Shown: positions 1-7,543, counted from the stretch's first letter. The stretch: 25,386 bases of DNA from an uncultured Actinomycetes bacterium (GCA_903847495.1 CAINDT010000008.1:1-25386); one strand, 5' to 3'. Program-made: numbers and translations. The notes: generated by a model from the sequence alone, not told the origin.

Positions 1-389
1 GAACTGGTCATCAACAGGGATCCGCTGGTTGCCGCGAGCGCGGGGTGCGCGGCGCGGGCCTGACGATGCACCGCGAGGACGTTCACCTCCAGCAGGTGGC
101 GCCAGTCGGCCTGCTCGGTGGCCAGCAGGTCGGCATCGGCGATGACGCCGGCGTTGAGGATCACGCAGTCAAGGCCACCGAGTTGCGCGGCGGCGTCGGC
201 GACAGGATCGTGCGAGGCGTCCGCGACATCGCCGAGCACCGCCACACCGCCGAGTTCGTCGGCGATCGCTCGGGTGCGCTCCGGCGAGCGCCCAGCGACG
301 GCGACGGTCCAGCCATCGGTGGCCATACGCCGGCAGATCGCGGCTCCGATACCGGAGCTTCCTCCCGTGACGAGGACACGGCGGCTCAC
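1..389 (-). CDS. Short-chain dehydrogenase/reductase (SDR), 3' end outside window
   Basis: The reading frame starts with GTG (389-387), whose last two bases lie in the TGA of the upstream reactivase gene (GTGA overlap), so it is translationally coupled as the last visible gene of the diol dehydratase operon. The first 129 codons are present. They show the N-terminal SDR nucleotide-binding motif TGGSSGIG at residues 8-15, the NAG motif in ILNAGV, and the NV motif in LEVNVLA. The window ends at the strand carrying the catalytic serine (LLMTS), so the YxxxK motif cannot be checked. SDRs are NAD(P)-dependent oxidoreductases. From its position it may reduce or oxidise the aldehyde made by the dehydratase, or act on the diol substrate, but this is inference; the substrate cannot be read from the sequence. 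The family call is firm. Confidence 0.85.
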   Translation of the reverse strand, partial: MSRRVLVTGGSSGIGAAICRRMATDGWTVAVAGRSPERTRAIADELGGVAVLGDVADASHDPVADAAAQLGGLDCVILNAGVIADADLLATEQADWRHLLEVNVLAVHRQARAAHPALAATSGSLLMTS

Positions 390-676
390 GGGGCGACTCC
401 GAGCGGCCGCCGAGCGGCAATGCGTGCAGCGATGTGACCCACCTGCCGGGGATCATCGCCGACGACGTACGGGACGTCGGGACCCGTCGAGAGCGCGATC
501 GCGAATTCATCGCCATGCGGCGCCACGCCGATCCCGAGCGGAGACAGCAGTGCTGCAGCCCGAGCAGTGTTCGGGGGCACCACGCTGAGGGGCACGCCCT
601 CCTCCTCGAAGGCGGCCGCAACTGCCCGGATGGCGGCCGGATCATCGGCAGCGAGGATGACGGCGGGCGGCGTCAT
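386..676 (-). CDS. Diol/glycerol dehydratase reactivase, small (beta) subunit
   Basis: This 96-residue protein opens with PPAVILAADD and contains the GIGVAPHGDEF and YVVGDDPRQVGHIAARIA stretches typical of the PduH/DdrB/GdrB family, which has a fold resembling the dehydratase medium (beta) subunit. With the large subunit it swaps damaged cobalamin out of inactivated dehydratase at the cost of ATP. It is somewhat shorter than enterobacterial PduH (about 125 residues). The ATG (676-674) overlaps the TGA of the large reactivase gene by 4 bp, and the downstream SDR overlaps its own stop, so the three genes look translationally coupled. The family is inferred from sequence resemblance plus the operon position immediately after the large reactivase gene. 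Confidence 0.8.
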   Translation of the reverse strand: MTPPAVILAADDPAAIRAVAAAFEEEGVPLSVVPPNTARAAALLSPLGIGVAPHGDEFAIALSTGPDVPYVVGDDPRQVGHIAARIAARRPLGVAP

Positions 677-2361
677 GCGCCCCTCGCATGCAGCAGTACG
701 AGGCCGACGGCGACCGCGGCGCGCGGACCATGCTGGCCGAGAACGTCGCCTCGGGCGATGGCGAGGTCGAGGTCGGCGAGCGCGAGCGACACCTCGTCCA
801 CAACCTCCGCGTCCTCGGCGCAGCCACCCACGAGAATCGCGAGCTCGCCCTGTGGCAGCCCGCCGACCGCCTCGATCGCGCGCCGCAGGTTGCCGGCGAT
901 GACGTCGCGCTTGGCGGCACGGCGCAGGCGTCCCCAGAGCTCTGGTGCGAGATCGGCGCTGAGCGGGTCGAGCGAGCCCTCGCGTCGCTCGGTGACACAG
1001 AGATGCGCGACGGTGTGCGGAGGCGCGGGGTGGGGCAGGAAGGTGCGCCCGCCGTCCTCGTGGCGCAGGATGAACGGCGTCTCCACGTGGACGCTCGGCA
1101 GCTGCTTGGCGCGTTCCGCGCGCAGTGGATCGATGCCGAGCAGCGCGCCGCAGATGCTGTCGACGAGCACTCCCGCCCCGGCGGCTGCGACCGCACGTGT
1201 TCTGCCGTCCAGCTCGACGTGGAGATCCACCGTCCCGCCGCCCATGTCGATCACGATCGGGGCGTGCCCGGCGCCGGGTGTGGTGGAGGCGCCGGCGACA
1301 GCGGCTGTGGTCTCGGCCGCCACCACGATCACGTCGGCTGCGGTGTGCTCCGAGAGCACGCGCTCGAGGCCGGCGTCGCCGCGCTCTGCCAAGACGGCGA
1401 GGCCGACGGCGCGTCGACGCTGCAGTTGCAGAGCCAGCGCGGCGTTGTCGTCGGCGCGCGGCAGCGGTGCCCAGAAGGCGTCCAGCAGGCGCGCATCGAC
1501 ATCATCGACGCTGCAGACGTGACCGAGTGGCGGCGGCGTGGTGGCGATGTCAATCGACACCTGGGTGCCATCGCGGAGCGTCGCCATACGCGCCTGCTCG
1601 CGTGTCGAGCCACCGCCAGACGCCTCGCGCCGCACCGCGATGCCAGCGCGGTGCCCGACGAGGGCGCGGGCCGCATTGCGCGCGCCACGTGCCCGCTCGG
1701 GATCGAGCGAGAGAAGCACCGCGAGCCGCAGCGGATCGGCGAGCTGCTGTACGGCGGCGCCGAGGGGTGCGACCTCGACGGCGGCCCATGCGCCGCGCGG
1801 CAGCGTGCCGGCGTCGGAAACCTCGTCGATGATCGGCAGGGCACGGTCCACGCGGTTGCCGATCAGCACGCCGTCATCGCCCGCCACGATCAGCGCGACG
1901 ATCCGCCAGCCGCGGTCGCGCGCGGCGTTCAGCCGGGCGGCGGCGTCATCGAAGTCGAGAGCGCCAACGATCGGGATGACGGGAATGCCGAGGGGTTCCG
2001 CCGTGAGGTCCTCGACGTCGATCAACTGACCGGCGGCGGCGCCGATACCCGACGGCGTGGCGCTCACCGGCCGCGCGATGCCCACGCCGCCGAGATCCTG
2101 GGTGTCGTCGGAGGACAGCTCGCGCAGCCCCGTCTCCACGGGGTGGAGATCCGCGAGCAGAATCCGGTGCGGCTGCTCGCCGAGACGGCGGCTGGCGCGA
2201 TCGATCAGGTCGAGTACGCCCTGTGCAGACTCGGCGGTGCCTTTGGCGCCTGTCGTCGCGCCCCGCGTCACGCTGAGGTGCTCTGGCTCGCGTCCGGGAA
2301 TCAGACGCGCGAGTGCGACCTCCGTCGTGGCATTGCCGACATCGACACCCGCGACGAGCAC
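673..2361 (-). CDS. Diol/glycerol dehydratase reactivase, large (alpha) subunit
   Basis: This 562-residue protein starts with GTG, one base after the small-subunit stop. It is a member of the DdrA/PduG/GdrA family, chaperone-like ATPases of the actin/Hsp70 fold that release inactivated cobalamin from B12-dependent diol or glycerol dehydratase. The N terminus has the phosphate-1 loop GVDVGNATTEV and a second phosphate motif, IDMGGGTVDLH, lies in the C-terminal half. Known PduG is about 610 residues, so this is slightly short but appears complete. The middle region (swivelling and linker domains) is rich in Ala and Arg. Its place between the catalytic small subunit and the small reactivase gene matches the order seen in pdu operons (CDE-GH). 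It works in the cytoplasm together with the product of the next gene. Confidence 0.9.
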   Translation of the reverse strand: MLVAGVDVGNATTEVALARLIPGREPEHLSVTRGATTGAKGTAESAQGVLDLIDRASRRLGEQPHRILLADLHPVETGLRELSSDDTQDLGGVGIARPVSATPSGIGAAAGQLIDVEDLTAEPLGIPVIPIVGALDFDDAAARLNAARDRGWRIVALIVAGDDGVLIGNRVDRALPIIDEVSDAGTLPRGAWAAVEVAPLGAAVQQLADPLRLAVLLSLDPERARGARNAARALVGHRAGIAVRREASGGGSTREQARMATLRDGTQVSIDIATTPPPLGHVCSVDDVDARLLDAFWAPLPRADDNAALALQLQRRRAVGLAVLAERGDAGLERVLSEHTAADVIVVAAETTAAVAGASTTPGAGHAPIVIDMGGGTVDLHVELDGRTRAVAAAGAGVLVDSICGALLGIDPLRAERAKQLPSVHVETPFILRHEDGGRTFLPHPAPPHTVAHLCVTERREGSLDPLSADLAPELWGRLRRAAKRDVIAGNLRRAIEAVGGLPQGELAILVGGCAEDAEVVDEVSLALADLDLAIARGDVLGQHGPRAAVAVGLVLLHARGA

Positions 2362-2362
2362 G

Positions 2363-2761
2363 TCAGGAGATCAGCCCGCGCCGGCTGTAGTGCGCGATCG
2401 CCTCGCGCACGAGCGCCGCGCAGCGTTCGCCGCCGCCAGCCTCCAACTCCGCAGCGATGGTCTCGAGCTCGGCGATGGACGATCGTCCCGGGCGCAGTGC
2501 GTCGTAGAAGCGCAGCACATCGTCGTCGGAGAACAGAGCGAGTTCGGCACCCCGACGCAGGTTGTCGGCGAGTTGCGGGTTGCCGCCCTGCTCGGCAAAT
2601 TCGGCCTGGCGTCGCAACGTGTCCGGATCCACCGCCGCGTCCGCCGACGTCACGACGCCGGAACGGATGTCGGCCACGGTCAACTCGTCCGCCGTCCGAC
2701 CCGTCTGGGAGCGGACGTCGCCGCGATTGTGCTCGCCCAGGGGATATCTCAGCTCGGCCAC
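2363..2761 (-). CDS. B12-dependent diol/glycerol dehydratase small (gamma) subunit
   Basis: This 132-residue protein has a GTG start (2761-2759) that lies 13 bp inside the end of the fused large/medium gene. It aligns by eye with PduE: YPLGEHN near the start, then SQTGRTADELT, DPDTLRRQA, ADNLRRGAELA, FYDALRPGRSS and REAIAHYSRRGL. It is shorter than PduE (about 170 residues) because it begins at the conserved core and lacks the N-terminal extension that in enterobacterial PduE is associated with microcompartment targeting. That suggests a soluble enzyme, closer in this respect to glycerol dehydratase. It forms the (alpha-beta-gamma)2 holoenzyme with the fused upstream gene product. Confidence 0.9.
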   Translation of the reverse strand: MAELRYPLGEHNRGDVRSQTGRTADELTVADIRSGVVTSADAAVDPDTLRRQAEFAEQGGNPQLADNLRRGAELALFSDDDVLRFYDALRPGRSSIAELETIAAELEAGGGERCAALVREAIAHYSRRGLIS

Positions 2762-4998
2762 GAGACCTCCACGGCCTGCGGCTCACCTGCGCGCAGACAC
2801 CTGCTCTCGCGGTTGATCAACGCGACGACCTTGGCGTGATAGCGCGGCCCCATCGGCTCGCCCGACTCCGGCAGCAGCACCGGGGCAGGCTTCTCGCCAC
2901 GCGCATGCCGGGCGGCGTTGCGTCCCATCAGTCGGTAGCGGGAACCGTCGATGAGCGGAGCCATGCTGAGCAGTTCCAGGTTGGCCAAGACGGGGAGGTC
3001 AGCGCGATGAATCAGGGCCGTGCCCTTGCCTTGGATCGCCAGCGCCACACCGCTGCCCGAGAGGTTGGCGGCGGTCCAGCCGATCATCCCCAGGTCGAGC
3101 GAATGCGTGACGCGTACGACGCGGGCCGCCACGCCTTCTTCTTCGATGCCCGCCAGCAGCTGCCGCAGTGCCTCGGCCACCGTCAGGCCGGAGAGCGTCA
3201 GCCAGACGTCGTTGCCGAAGGCCGGGGACAGGCCGATGACGACCTCGTCCGGACGGGGCCGTGATGCCGCCGGGCCGCTTTCGGTGAGGATCACGCAGCC
3301 CTGATGGGGTGCCTGTTCGGCGAGCAGCTCGGCGTGGCTGCGCTCCTGACGGACGCGGGCGATCTCGTCCAGGCGCTCGCGGGAAGGCCGGTACCCGGTG
3401 CCAGGGCCCGCGTAGTCGTTCGGGTCGGTGAGGGCACTGAGGACGCTCATGTCCTCGCCGAAGATGGCGGAGGTCTGCAGGTGATCGCCGAAGAGTCGCT
3501 GGCGCGTCATCTCGAGCACGCGCTCCGCCTCGACGTCGAAGCCGCGGATCGCGAGCGCTCGTACGACGTCAACGGCGGTGATCTCCCGCTCGATGATCGC
3601 ATCGCCCGCCCGCGCGGTCTCGTCGGTCTGGTGCTCGGCGACATCGAGGCTGCCGTGGGCACTGACGACGCGTTCAAGTTCCGCGTCGTCGAAGGTCATC
3701 AGGTCGAGCTCGTCGAGCACGGCGCGGCAGGCCTCGGCGGCGCGCCGACGCAGCGGCAGCAGCGCGGTATCGTCGCGCGAGCGCAGCGCACCCTCGAAGC
3801 CCCAGTCGCGTTGCACCATCAGGTAGTCGTCGATGTCCTCGGCGTTGAAGTTGCTCGCGCCGAAGGCGTTGTCGTAGCTGGGAATTGAGCCGAAGCCGCT
3901 GAACAGGAAGTCGGAGCCGGCCAGCAGCAGCGGGAGCGTGTGCGCGGTGCGGCGGATGTCGGATGCGCTCATCTGCGTGTCGTTGCCGGTGCACGACTCG
4001 AGGCCGTAGAGCGTCGCCATCACGTTCTCCGCGAGGATCTCGCGCATGCCGTTGGGCACGGAGCCGGTCACGTTGATGCCGTCGATGCCACCGTTCTGCG
4101 TGCCCTGCGAGCCGGCGGCGCGCGTCACCGCCACGCAGCGCGCCTCGAGGTAGAGCAGGGACTTCCCCTCAGCAGCGCCCATCAGGACCTCGGCGCCGGA
4201 GCCCGACGTGAAGCGCATCTTGAGGCCGCGCGAGGCGTAGGAGCTCGCCAGGAGGGCCTTCGACCATGGCGTATCGTCGCCGTCGAGGAAGACGCGCTCG
4301 GTGCCGTACACCGAGACCGTCTCTGCATAGGTGGTGAGGCCGCGCATGCCGAGCTCGAGCTCGGTCTTCTCCTCGACGCTGCACTGGGTAAGGGCGCCCG
4401 GCGCGGGCACCTGGCTCCCGATCAGGAGCGCCAATGCGACGAGAGGTGCGTCGCGCAGCACCGGCACGGTGGCCTCGAGTTCGCGAAAGCCGAGGGCGAC
4501 GGCGCTGGCCGCGTCGGCGGCGATCAGCAGCGGATGGTCGATGCGATTGGTGACGTGCGCCTGGATGGACGGCGTCCGACGGGCGCGCATCTTGGCCATG
4601 GCCTGCATCAGCTCGAGCGGACTGAGGAGACCGAGGACACGCGCGATCTTGGCTGGCGTCATGCCCTCGACGAGCCGCAGGATCTCGGTCCGCGGCACGT
4701 CGTGGCCACACACCATCCGCGCGAACTGGAGGTCGTCGAGCGCCATGGCCTCCTCGGCGACCGCGGCATTGATGCCGTGCTCGGCGAGGAACGCGTCGAT
4801 CAGATCGAAGTCGGCCTCCGGCACTCCGTCGAGCTCCACGATGCGACCGTCGACGACCCGGATCGAGGGCTCGGGATCGTTGGGGCTGTCAAAGGCGATC
4901 AGTCCCAGCTCGGGGTACTCCGGTACGACGACGTCGCGGCTGATCGAACGCGTGGCGAAGAACGCGCTGCGCTTCGACTCTCCCGGGGTCGCGGCCAT
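2749..4998 (-). CDS. B12-dependent diol/glycerol dehydratase, fused large + medium subunit
   Basis: This 749-residue protein joins two subunits that are separate in Klebsiella and Salmonella. Residues about 1-545 are the catalytic TIM-barrel large subunit (PduC/DhaB); residues about 583-749 are the medium subunit (PduD), including the NLSGSG and IQGKGT motifs near 645-660. Residues equivalent to the K. oxytoca active site are all present at a constant offset of 5: His148, Glu175, Glu226, Gln301, Asp340 and Ser367 (known enzyme: H143, E170, E221, Q296, D335, S362). It should convert 1,2-diols or glycerol to aldehydes using adenosylcobalamin and a metal ion. It is the first gene of the operon. 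The ATG lies 6 nt after a TAGGAT box, suggesting a leaderless mRNA. Propanediol versus glycerol preference cannot be told from sequence. Similar fusions are, as I recall, known in other actinobacteria. Confidence 0.95.
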   Translation of the reverse strand: MAATPGESKRSAFFATRSISRDVVVPEYPELGLIAFDSPNDPEPSIRVVDGRIVELDGVPEADFDLIDAFLAEHGINAAVAEEAMALDDLQFARMVCGHDVPRTEILRLVEGMTPAKIARVLGLLSPLELMQAMAKMRARRTPSIQAHVTNRIDHPLLIAADAASAVALGFRELEATVPVLRDAPLVALALLIGSQVPAPGALTQCSVEEKTELELGMRGLTTYAETVSVYGTERVFLDGDDTPWSKALLASSYASRGLKMRFTSGSGAEVLMGAAEGKSLLYLEARCVAVTRAAGSQGTQNGGIDGINVTGSVPNGMREILAENVMATLYGLESCTGNDTQMSASDIRRTAHTLPLLLAGSDFLFSGFGSIPSYDNAFGASNFNAEDIDDYLMVQRDWGFEGALRSRDDTALLPLRRRAAEACRAVLDELDLMTFDDAELERVVSAHGSLDVAEHQTDETARAGDAIIEREITAVDVVRALAIRGFDVEAERVLEMTRQRLFGDHLQTSAIFGEDMSVLSALTDPNDYAGPGTGYRPSRERLDEIARVRQERSHAELLAEQAPHQGCVILTESGPAASRPRPDEVVIGLSPAFGNDVWLTLSGLTVAEALRQLLAGIEEEGVAARVVRVTHSLDLGMIGWTAANLSGSGVALAIQGKGTALIHRADLPVLANLELLSMAPLIDGSRYRLMGRNAARHARGEKPAPVLLPESGEPMGPRYHAKVVALINRESRCLRAGEPQAVEVSWPS

Positions 4999-5004
4999 GG
5001 CGCG

Positions 5005-5031
5005 ATCCTACCCGGTTTCCACCACTGACAA
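5005..5031 (-). promoter_or_regulatory. Promoter of the dehydratase operon (leaderless)
   Basis: Read on the minus strand, TAGGAT (5010-5005) lies exactly 6 nt before the ATG, so transcription would begin at or next to the A of the start codon. A TTGTCA -35 candidate sits at 5031-5026, but its 15-bp spacing is shorter than ideal. No Shine-Dalgarno sequence is visible. Confidence 0.5.
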
Positions 5032-5039
5032 CAGGATTT

Positions 5040-5055
5040 CGTCAGCATGCTGACG
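5040..5055. promoter_or_regulatory. Perfect 16-bp palindrome, candidate regulator-binding site
   Basis: CGTCAGCATGCTGACG is identical to its own reverse complement. It lies in the roughly 90-bp region between the divergent dehydratase operon and the phosphoribulokinase-like gene. Its centre is about 49 bp upstream of the predicted dehydratase transcription start, where activators often bind, and about 40 bp upstream of the chosen kinase start. A dimeric regulator serving either or both genes is the natural reading, but no regulator gene is next to it. Confidence 0.45.
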
Positions 5056-5088
5056 GCGCGTCTTCCCTCAACCTGCGAGCATTCCCGC

Positions 5089-6048
5089 ATGGCAGCGATG
5101 CGCGCAGGGGTGGCTCAGTCGACGGTGCTTGCCGTCGTCGGCGATTCGGCCAGCGGCAAGACGACGCTGACGCGCGGCCTCGCTCGCGTGCTGGGCGAGC
5201 AGCAGGTCGCGCATGTGCCGTCGGATGACTACCACCGCTACGACCGCGCGCAGCGCAAGGTGATGGGTATCACCCCGCTGGATCCCGATGCGAACTATCT
5301 CGACATCATGGCCCAGGATCTCGAGGCCCTCACGCTCCAGCGGGCCATTCTGAAGCCAACGTATCGGCATACGGATGGCACACTCGGGCCGCCGGAGTAT
5401 CTCCAGCCCGCGCCCTACACGGTCGTCGACGGACTGCTCTGCCTGCAGACCGACGATCTGCGACGCCGCTTCGACTGCACCGTCTACATGGACCCGCCGG
5501 AGGAGATCCGCCGTTCATGGAAACTCCTGCGCGACACCACCCGTCGCGGGTACACGACCGACGAGGTGCTGGATGAGATGGATCGCCGCGAGCGCGATTC
5601 CGTCAAGTGGGTGCGACCGCAGCGCGCGTTCGCCGATCTCGTGATCACCTTTCGACAGGGCAAGAATCCCGTCGACAAGAATCTCGACGCAGAGATCCTG
5701 CTCCGCCCAACCGTTCCGCACCCCGACATGACGGGTCTCGGCGGCGATGGTGAGGACGACTTCACGATCACGCCGCTGTCGCACGGCGAGCAGCTGCTCA
5801 AGGTGCCAGGGCTGCTGCCGCCGGGTCGCGCCCAGGAGATCGAAGAGGCGATCTGGGATCGCCTGCATTTCGCGCGGCATTTGCAGCTCGATCGGCTCGG
5901 CCAGTTCACGCGAGGCATGGATCTCTATCGCTCTGATGCACTCGCGATCACCCAGCTCTTGGTGCTGTACCAACTGGTCACGGCTCGAGCGACGCGCGCG
6001 CTTGATGTAGCCGGAGCGCCGGGACGCGGCGAGTCCACGCAGCAGTAG
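5089..6048 (+). CDS. Phosphoribulokinase/uridine kinase-family protein
   Basis: This 319-residue P-loop kinase has Walker A GDSASGKT at residues 18-25. It is followed by DDYHRYDR (46-53), GITPLDPDANYLD, KPTYRH and VVDGLL, and later by VYMDPPEEIRRSWKLLRD and an RPQRAFADLVI segment. These match class II (cyanobacterial/plant-like) phosphoribulokinase blocks, including the DDYH-DR-RK-GIT-LDP run. The known reaction is ATP-dependent phosphorylation of ribulose 5-phosphate to the 1,5-bisphosphate. No RuBisCO is in the window, so a Calvin role is not shown and another sugar or nucleoside substrate is possible. I chose ATG 5089 because an upstream in-frame ATG (5047) lies inside the palindrome and adds 14 unconserved residues; ATG 5098 is also possible. 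A weak GAGCAT box lies 6 nt before 5089. Confidence 0.85.
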   Translation: MAAMRAGVAQSTVLAVVGDSASGKTTLTRGLARVLGEQQVAHVPSDDYHRYDRAQRKVMGITPLDPDANYLDIMAQDLEALTLQRAILKPTYRHTDGTLGPPEYLQPAPYTVVDGLLCLQTDDLRRRFDCTVYMDPPEEIRRSWKLLRDTTRRGYTTDEVLDEMDRRERDSVKWVRPQRAFADLVITFRQGKNPVDKNLDAEILLRPTVPHPDMTGLGGDGEDDFTITPLSHGEQLLKVPGLLPPGRAQEIEEAIWDRLHFARHLQLDRLGQFTRGMDLYRSDALAITQLLVLYQLVTARATRALDVAGAPGRGESTQQ

Positions 6049-6051
6049 CCG

Positions 6052-6080
6052 CTGTCGACGCGGGCGTCGCCGCCTATCCT
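6052..6080 (+). promoter_or_regulatory. Promoter for the CAT-anticodon tRNA
   Basis: CTGTCG (6052-6057) and TATCCT (6075-6080) are separated by 17 bp, with the tRNA 5' end 10 bases after the -10 box. This is the right place for a sigma70-type promoter giving a very short 5' leader. The -35 match is partial. Confidence 0.5.
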
Positions 6081-6089
6081 GTGCCGCGG

Positions 6090-6162
6090 AGGGGCGTAGC
6101 TCAGCGGTTAGAGCAGCCGGCTCATAACCGGTTAGGCCCTGGTTCGAATCCAGGCGCCCCTA
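6090..6162 (+). tRNA. tRNA with CAT anticodon (Met elongator or Ile2)
   Basis: The cloverleaf folds completely. The acceptor stem is AGGGGCG (6090-6096) with CGCCCCT (6155-6161) and discriminator A6162. The D arm is GCTC/GAGC with an AGCGGTTA loop. The anticodon arm is GCCGG/CCGGT with loop CTCATAA, giving CAT at 6123-6125. The variable loop is TAGGC, and the T arm is CCTGG/CCAGG with loop TTCGAAT. CCA is not encoded. CAT can mean elongator Met or Ile2 (C34 modified to lysidine). The 8-nt D loop and the G-U pair opening the anticodon stem recall Ile2, but that is not decisive. It does not look like initiator tRNA, which has GGG/CCC pairs in the anticodon stem. Confidence 0.95.
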
Positions 6163-6193
6163 CTGCTGTCACGTGCGCTGGCATGCTTGGCGC

Positions 6194-7543
6194 GTGGACC
6201 GCCGGATCAGCAGACGGGGCTTTCTCGGCGCCGCCGTTGCGGCGGCCGCGCTCGGGCCCGGCGTGCTGACAGCTCGAGGCAGTTCGCGTCGCGCCACGTC
6301 GCCGCTACGGGGACGGGTGACGCGCTGGGATACCGACCCGTGGTCGCTTGGCTCCTACTCGGCTCTGCCCGCTGGCACCTCTTCCGACGCGCGAGCGACG
6401 ATCGCGGACGCGGTACTTGGCGACGGCCTCGTCTTCGCTGGAGAGCACGCGAGCACAACGCACCCGGCCACGGTGCAGGGTGCGTACCTCTCTGGTCGGC
6501 ACGCCGCTGCCCTGCTGCTGCGCGAGTACGGCGACATCGACGGCGACACGGTTGCCGTGATCGGTGCGGGCGTGGCCGGGCTCGCCGCGGCGGGGCGCCT
6601 GCAGCGCGCCGGCGCCGCGGTGACGGTGCTCGAGGGTCGTGATCGCATCGGCGGCCGAGTCCACACCGATATCTCCTGGGGGGTTCCGGTCGAGCTCGGT
6701 GCGGCTTGGATTCATGGCGTCCGTGACAACCCGATCACGCCGCTCGTGCTTCAGGGCGGCTCCACGCTGATGATGACGGACTACGACGACGAGCTGGTTC
6801 ACGATCACGCGGGCGGGCAGGCGCGTGGCGTCACTGGCGCTCAGGGCCGCGTCGAGCGGGCGATCGGCCGCATGGAGTCGCAGGCCTTCCCCCTCGCAAC
6901 GTCCGTGCAGCAGGTGCTGGAGTCATCGGGGGTGCGGTCCACGATCACCGATCGCTGGGCCGTCGAGACCGCCATCACGCAAGAGTACGGAGTCAGTCCA
7001 CGCACGCTCGGTGCCGCGGCGCTCTACGAGGGCGGGGCGCAGGTGGGCGGAGATGCGCTTGTCCGGGGCGGCTATGCGGTTGTGCCGCGCCGCCTGGCCG
7101 AGGGGATTGCCGTACGGCTACGAACGCCCGTGCGGTCGGTGGAGGCGCGTGCCAGCGGCGGCTTTGCCATTGCGCTGCGCTCGGGAGAACGCCTGGCAGC
7201 GGACGCGGTGGTCGTGGCGGTGCCGCTCAGCATCCTCCAGCGCCGGGTCGTCGCCATCGCACCGATGCCGTCGAATGTGCGGCGCGCCGTCGACCGGTTG
7301 GAGATGGGTTCCCTCGAGAAGGTGATCCTGCAGTACCCGGAGCGGTGGTGGCCCGCCGCGCAGGTGCTCGGCGTGGTCGGTGGTACGGCACGTCGCTGGG
7401 CCGAGTGGTACGACCTCACGTCGCTGCTGGGTGTGCCGTCCGTCGTTGGATTCAGCGCGGCGGCGGCAGCAGTAGCGCGGCCGCGTACCGACGGAGCCTG
7501 CATCGCCGAAGCGTCGGCCGTATTCCGGCGCGCTTTCGGCTGA
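6194..7543 (+). CDS. Tat-exported flavin amine oxidase-like protein with circularly permuted domain order
   Basis: This 449-residue protein starts at GTG 6194, where a CATGCT box lies 6 nt upstream; GTG 6173 would add 7 residues. Residues 6-12 are a twin-arginine signal (SRRGFLG) followed by an Ala-rich segment. Residues about 41-108 carry the block that normally ends flavin amine oxidases: RVTRW, DPWSLGSYS, the FAGEHAS motif and ATVQGAYLSG. Only then comes the usual N-terminal FAD Rossmann motif, GAGVAGL (124-130), with ribose-binding Glu148 and IGGRVHT (152-158). The substrate region follows, and the protein ends at FRRAFG, where normal members would continue into RVTRW. All blocks are present once, so this is a permutation rather than a truncation. 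It should bind FAD and fold before Tat export. The substrate is unknown, and activity is unproven. It is convergent with a normal-order oxidase. Confidence 0.85.
   Translation: MDRRISRRGFLGAAVAAAALGPGVLTARGSSRRATSPLRGRVTRWDTDPWSLGSYSALPAGTSSDARATIADAVLGDGLVFAGEHASTTHPATVQGAYLSGRHAAALLLREYGDIDGDTVAVIGAGVAGLAAAGRLQRAGAAVTVLEGRDRIGGRVHTDISWGVPVELGAAWIHGVRDNPITPLVLQGGSTLMMTDYDDELVHDHAGGQARGVTGAQGRVERAIGRMESQAFPLATSVQQVLESSGVRSTITDRWAVETAITQEYGVSPRTLGAAALYEGGAQVGGDALVRGGYAVVPRRLAEGIAVRLRTPVRSVEARASGGFAIALRSGERLAADAVVVAVPLSILQRRVVAIAPMPSNVRRAVDRLEMGSLEKVILQYPERWWPAAQVLGVVGGTARRWAEWYDLTSLLGVPSVVGFSAAAAAVARPRTDGACIAEASAVFRRAFG

Noticed and set aside
688..3264. Long plus-strand open frame opposite the dehydratase operon
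   Set aside because: It is antisense to genes with conserved active-site motifs; its composition (Arg, Gly, Asp, His rich) is the usual GC-rich shadow and no domain is recognisable.
6090..6162. tRNA as an integration site (attB) for a mobile element
   Set aside because: No integrase gene, and no repeat of the tRNA 3' end was noticed in the window.
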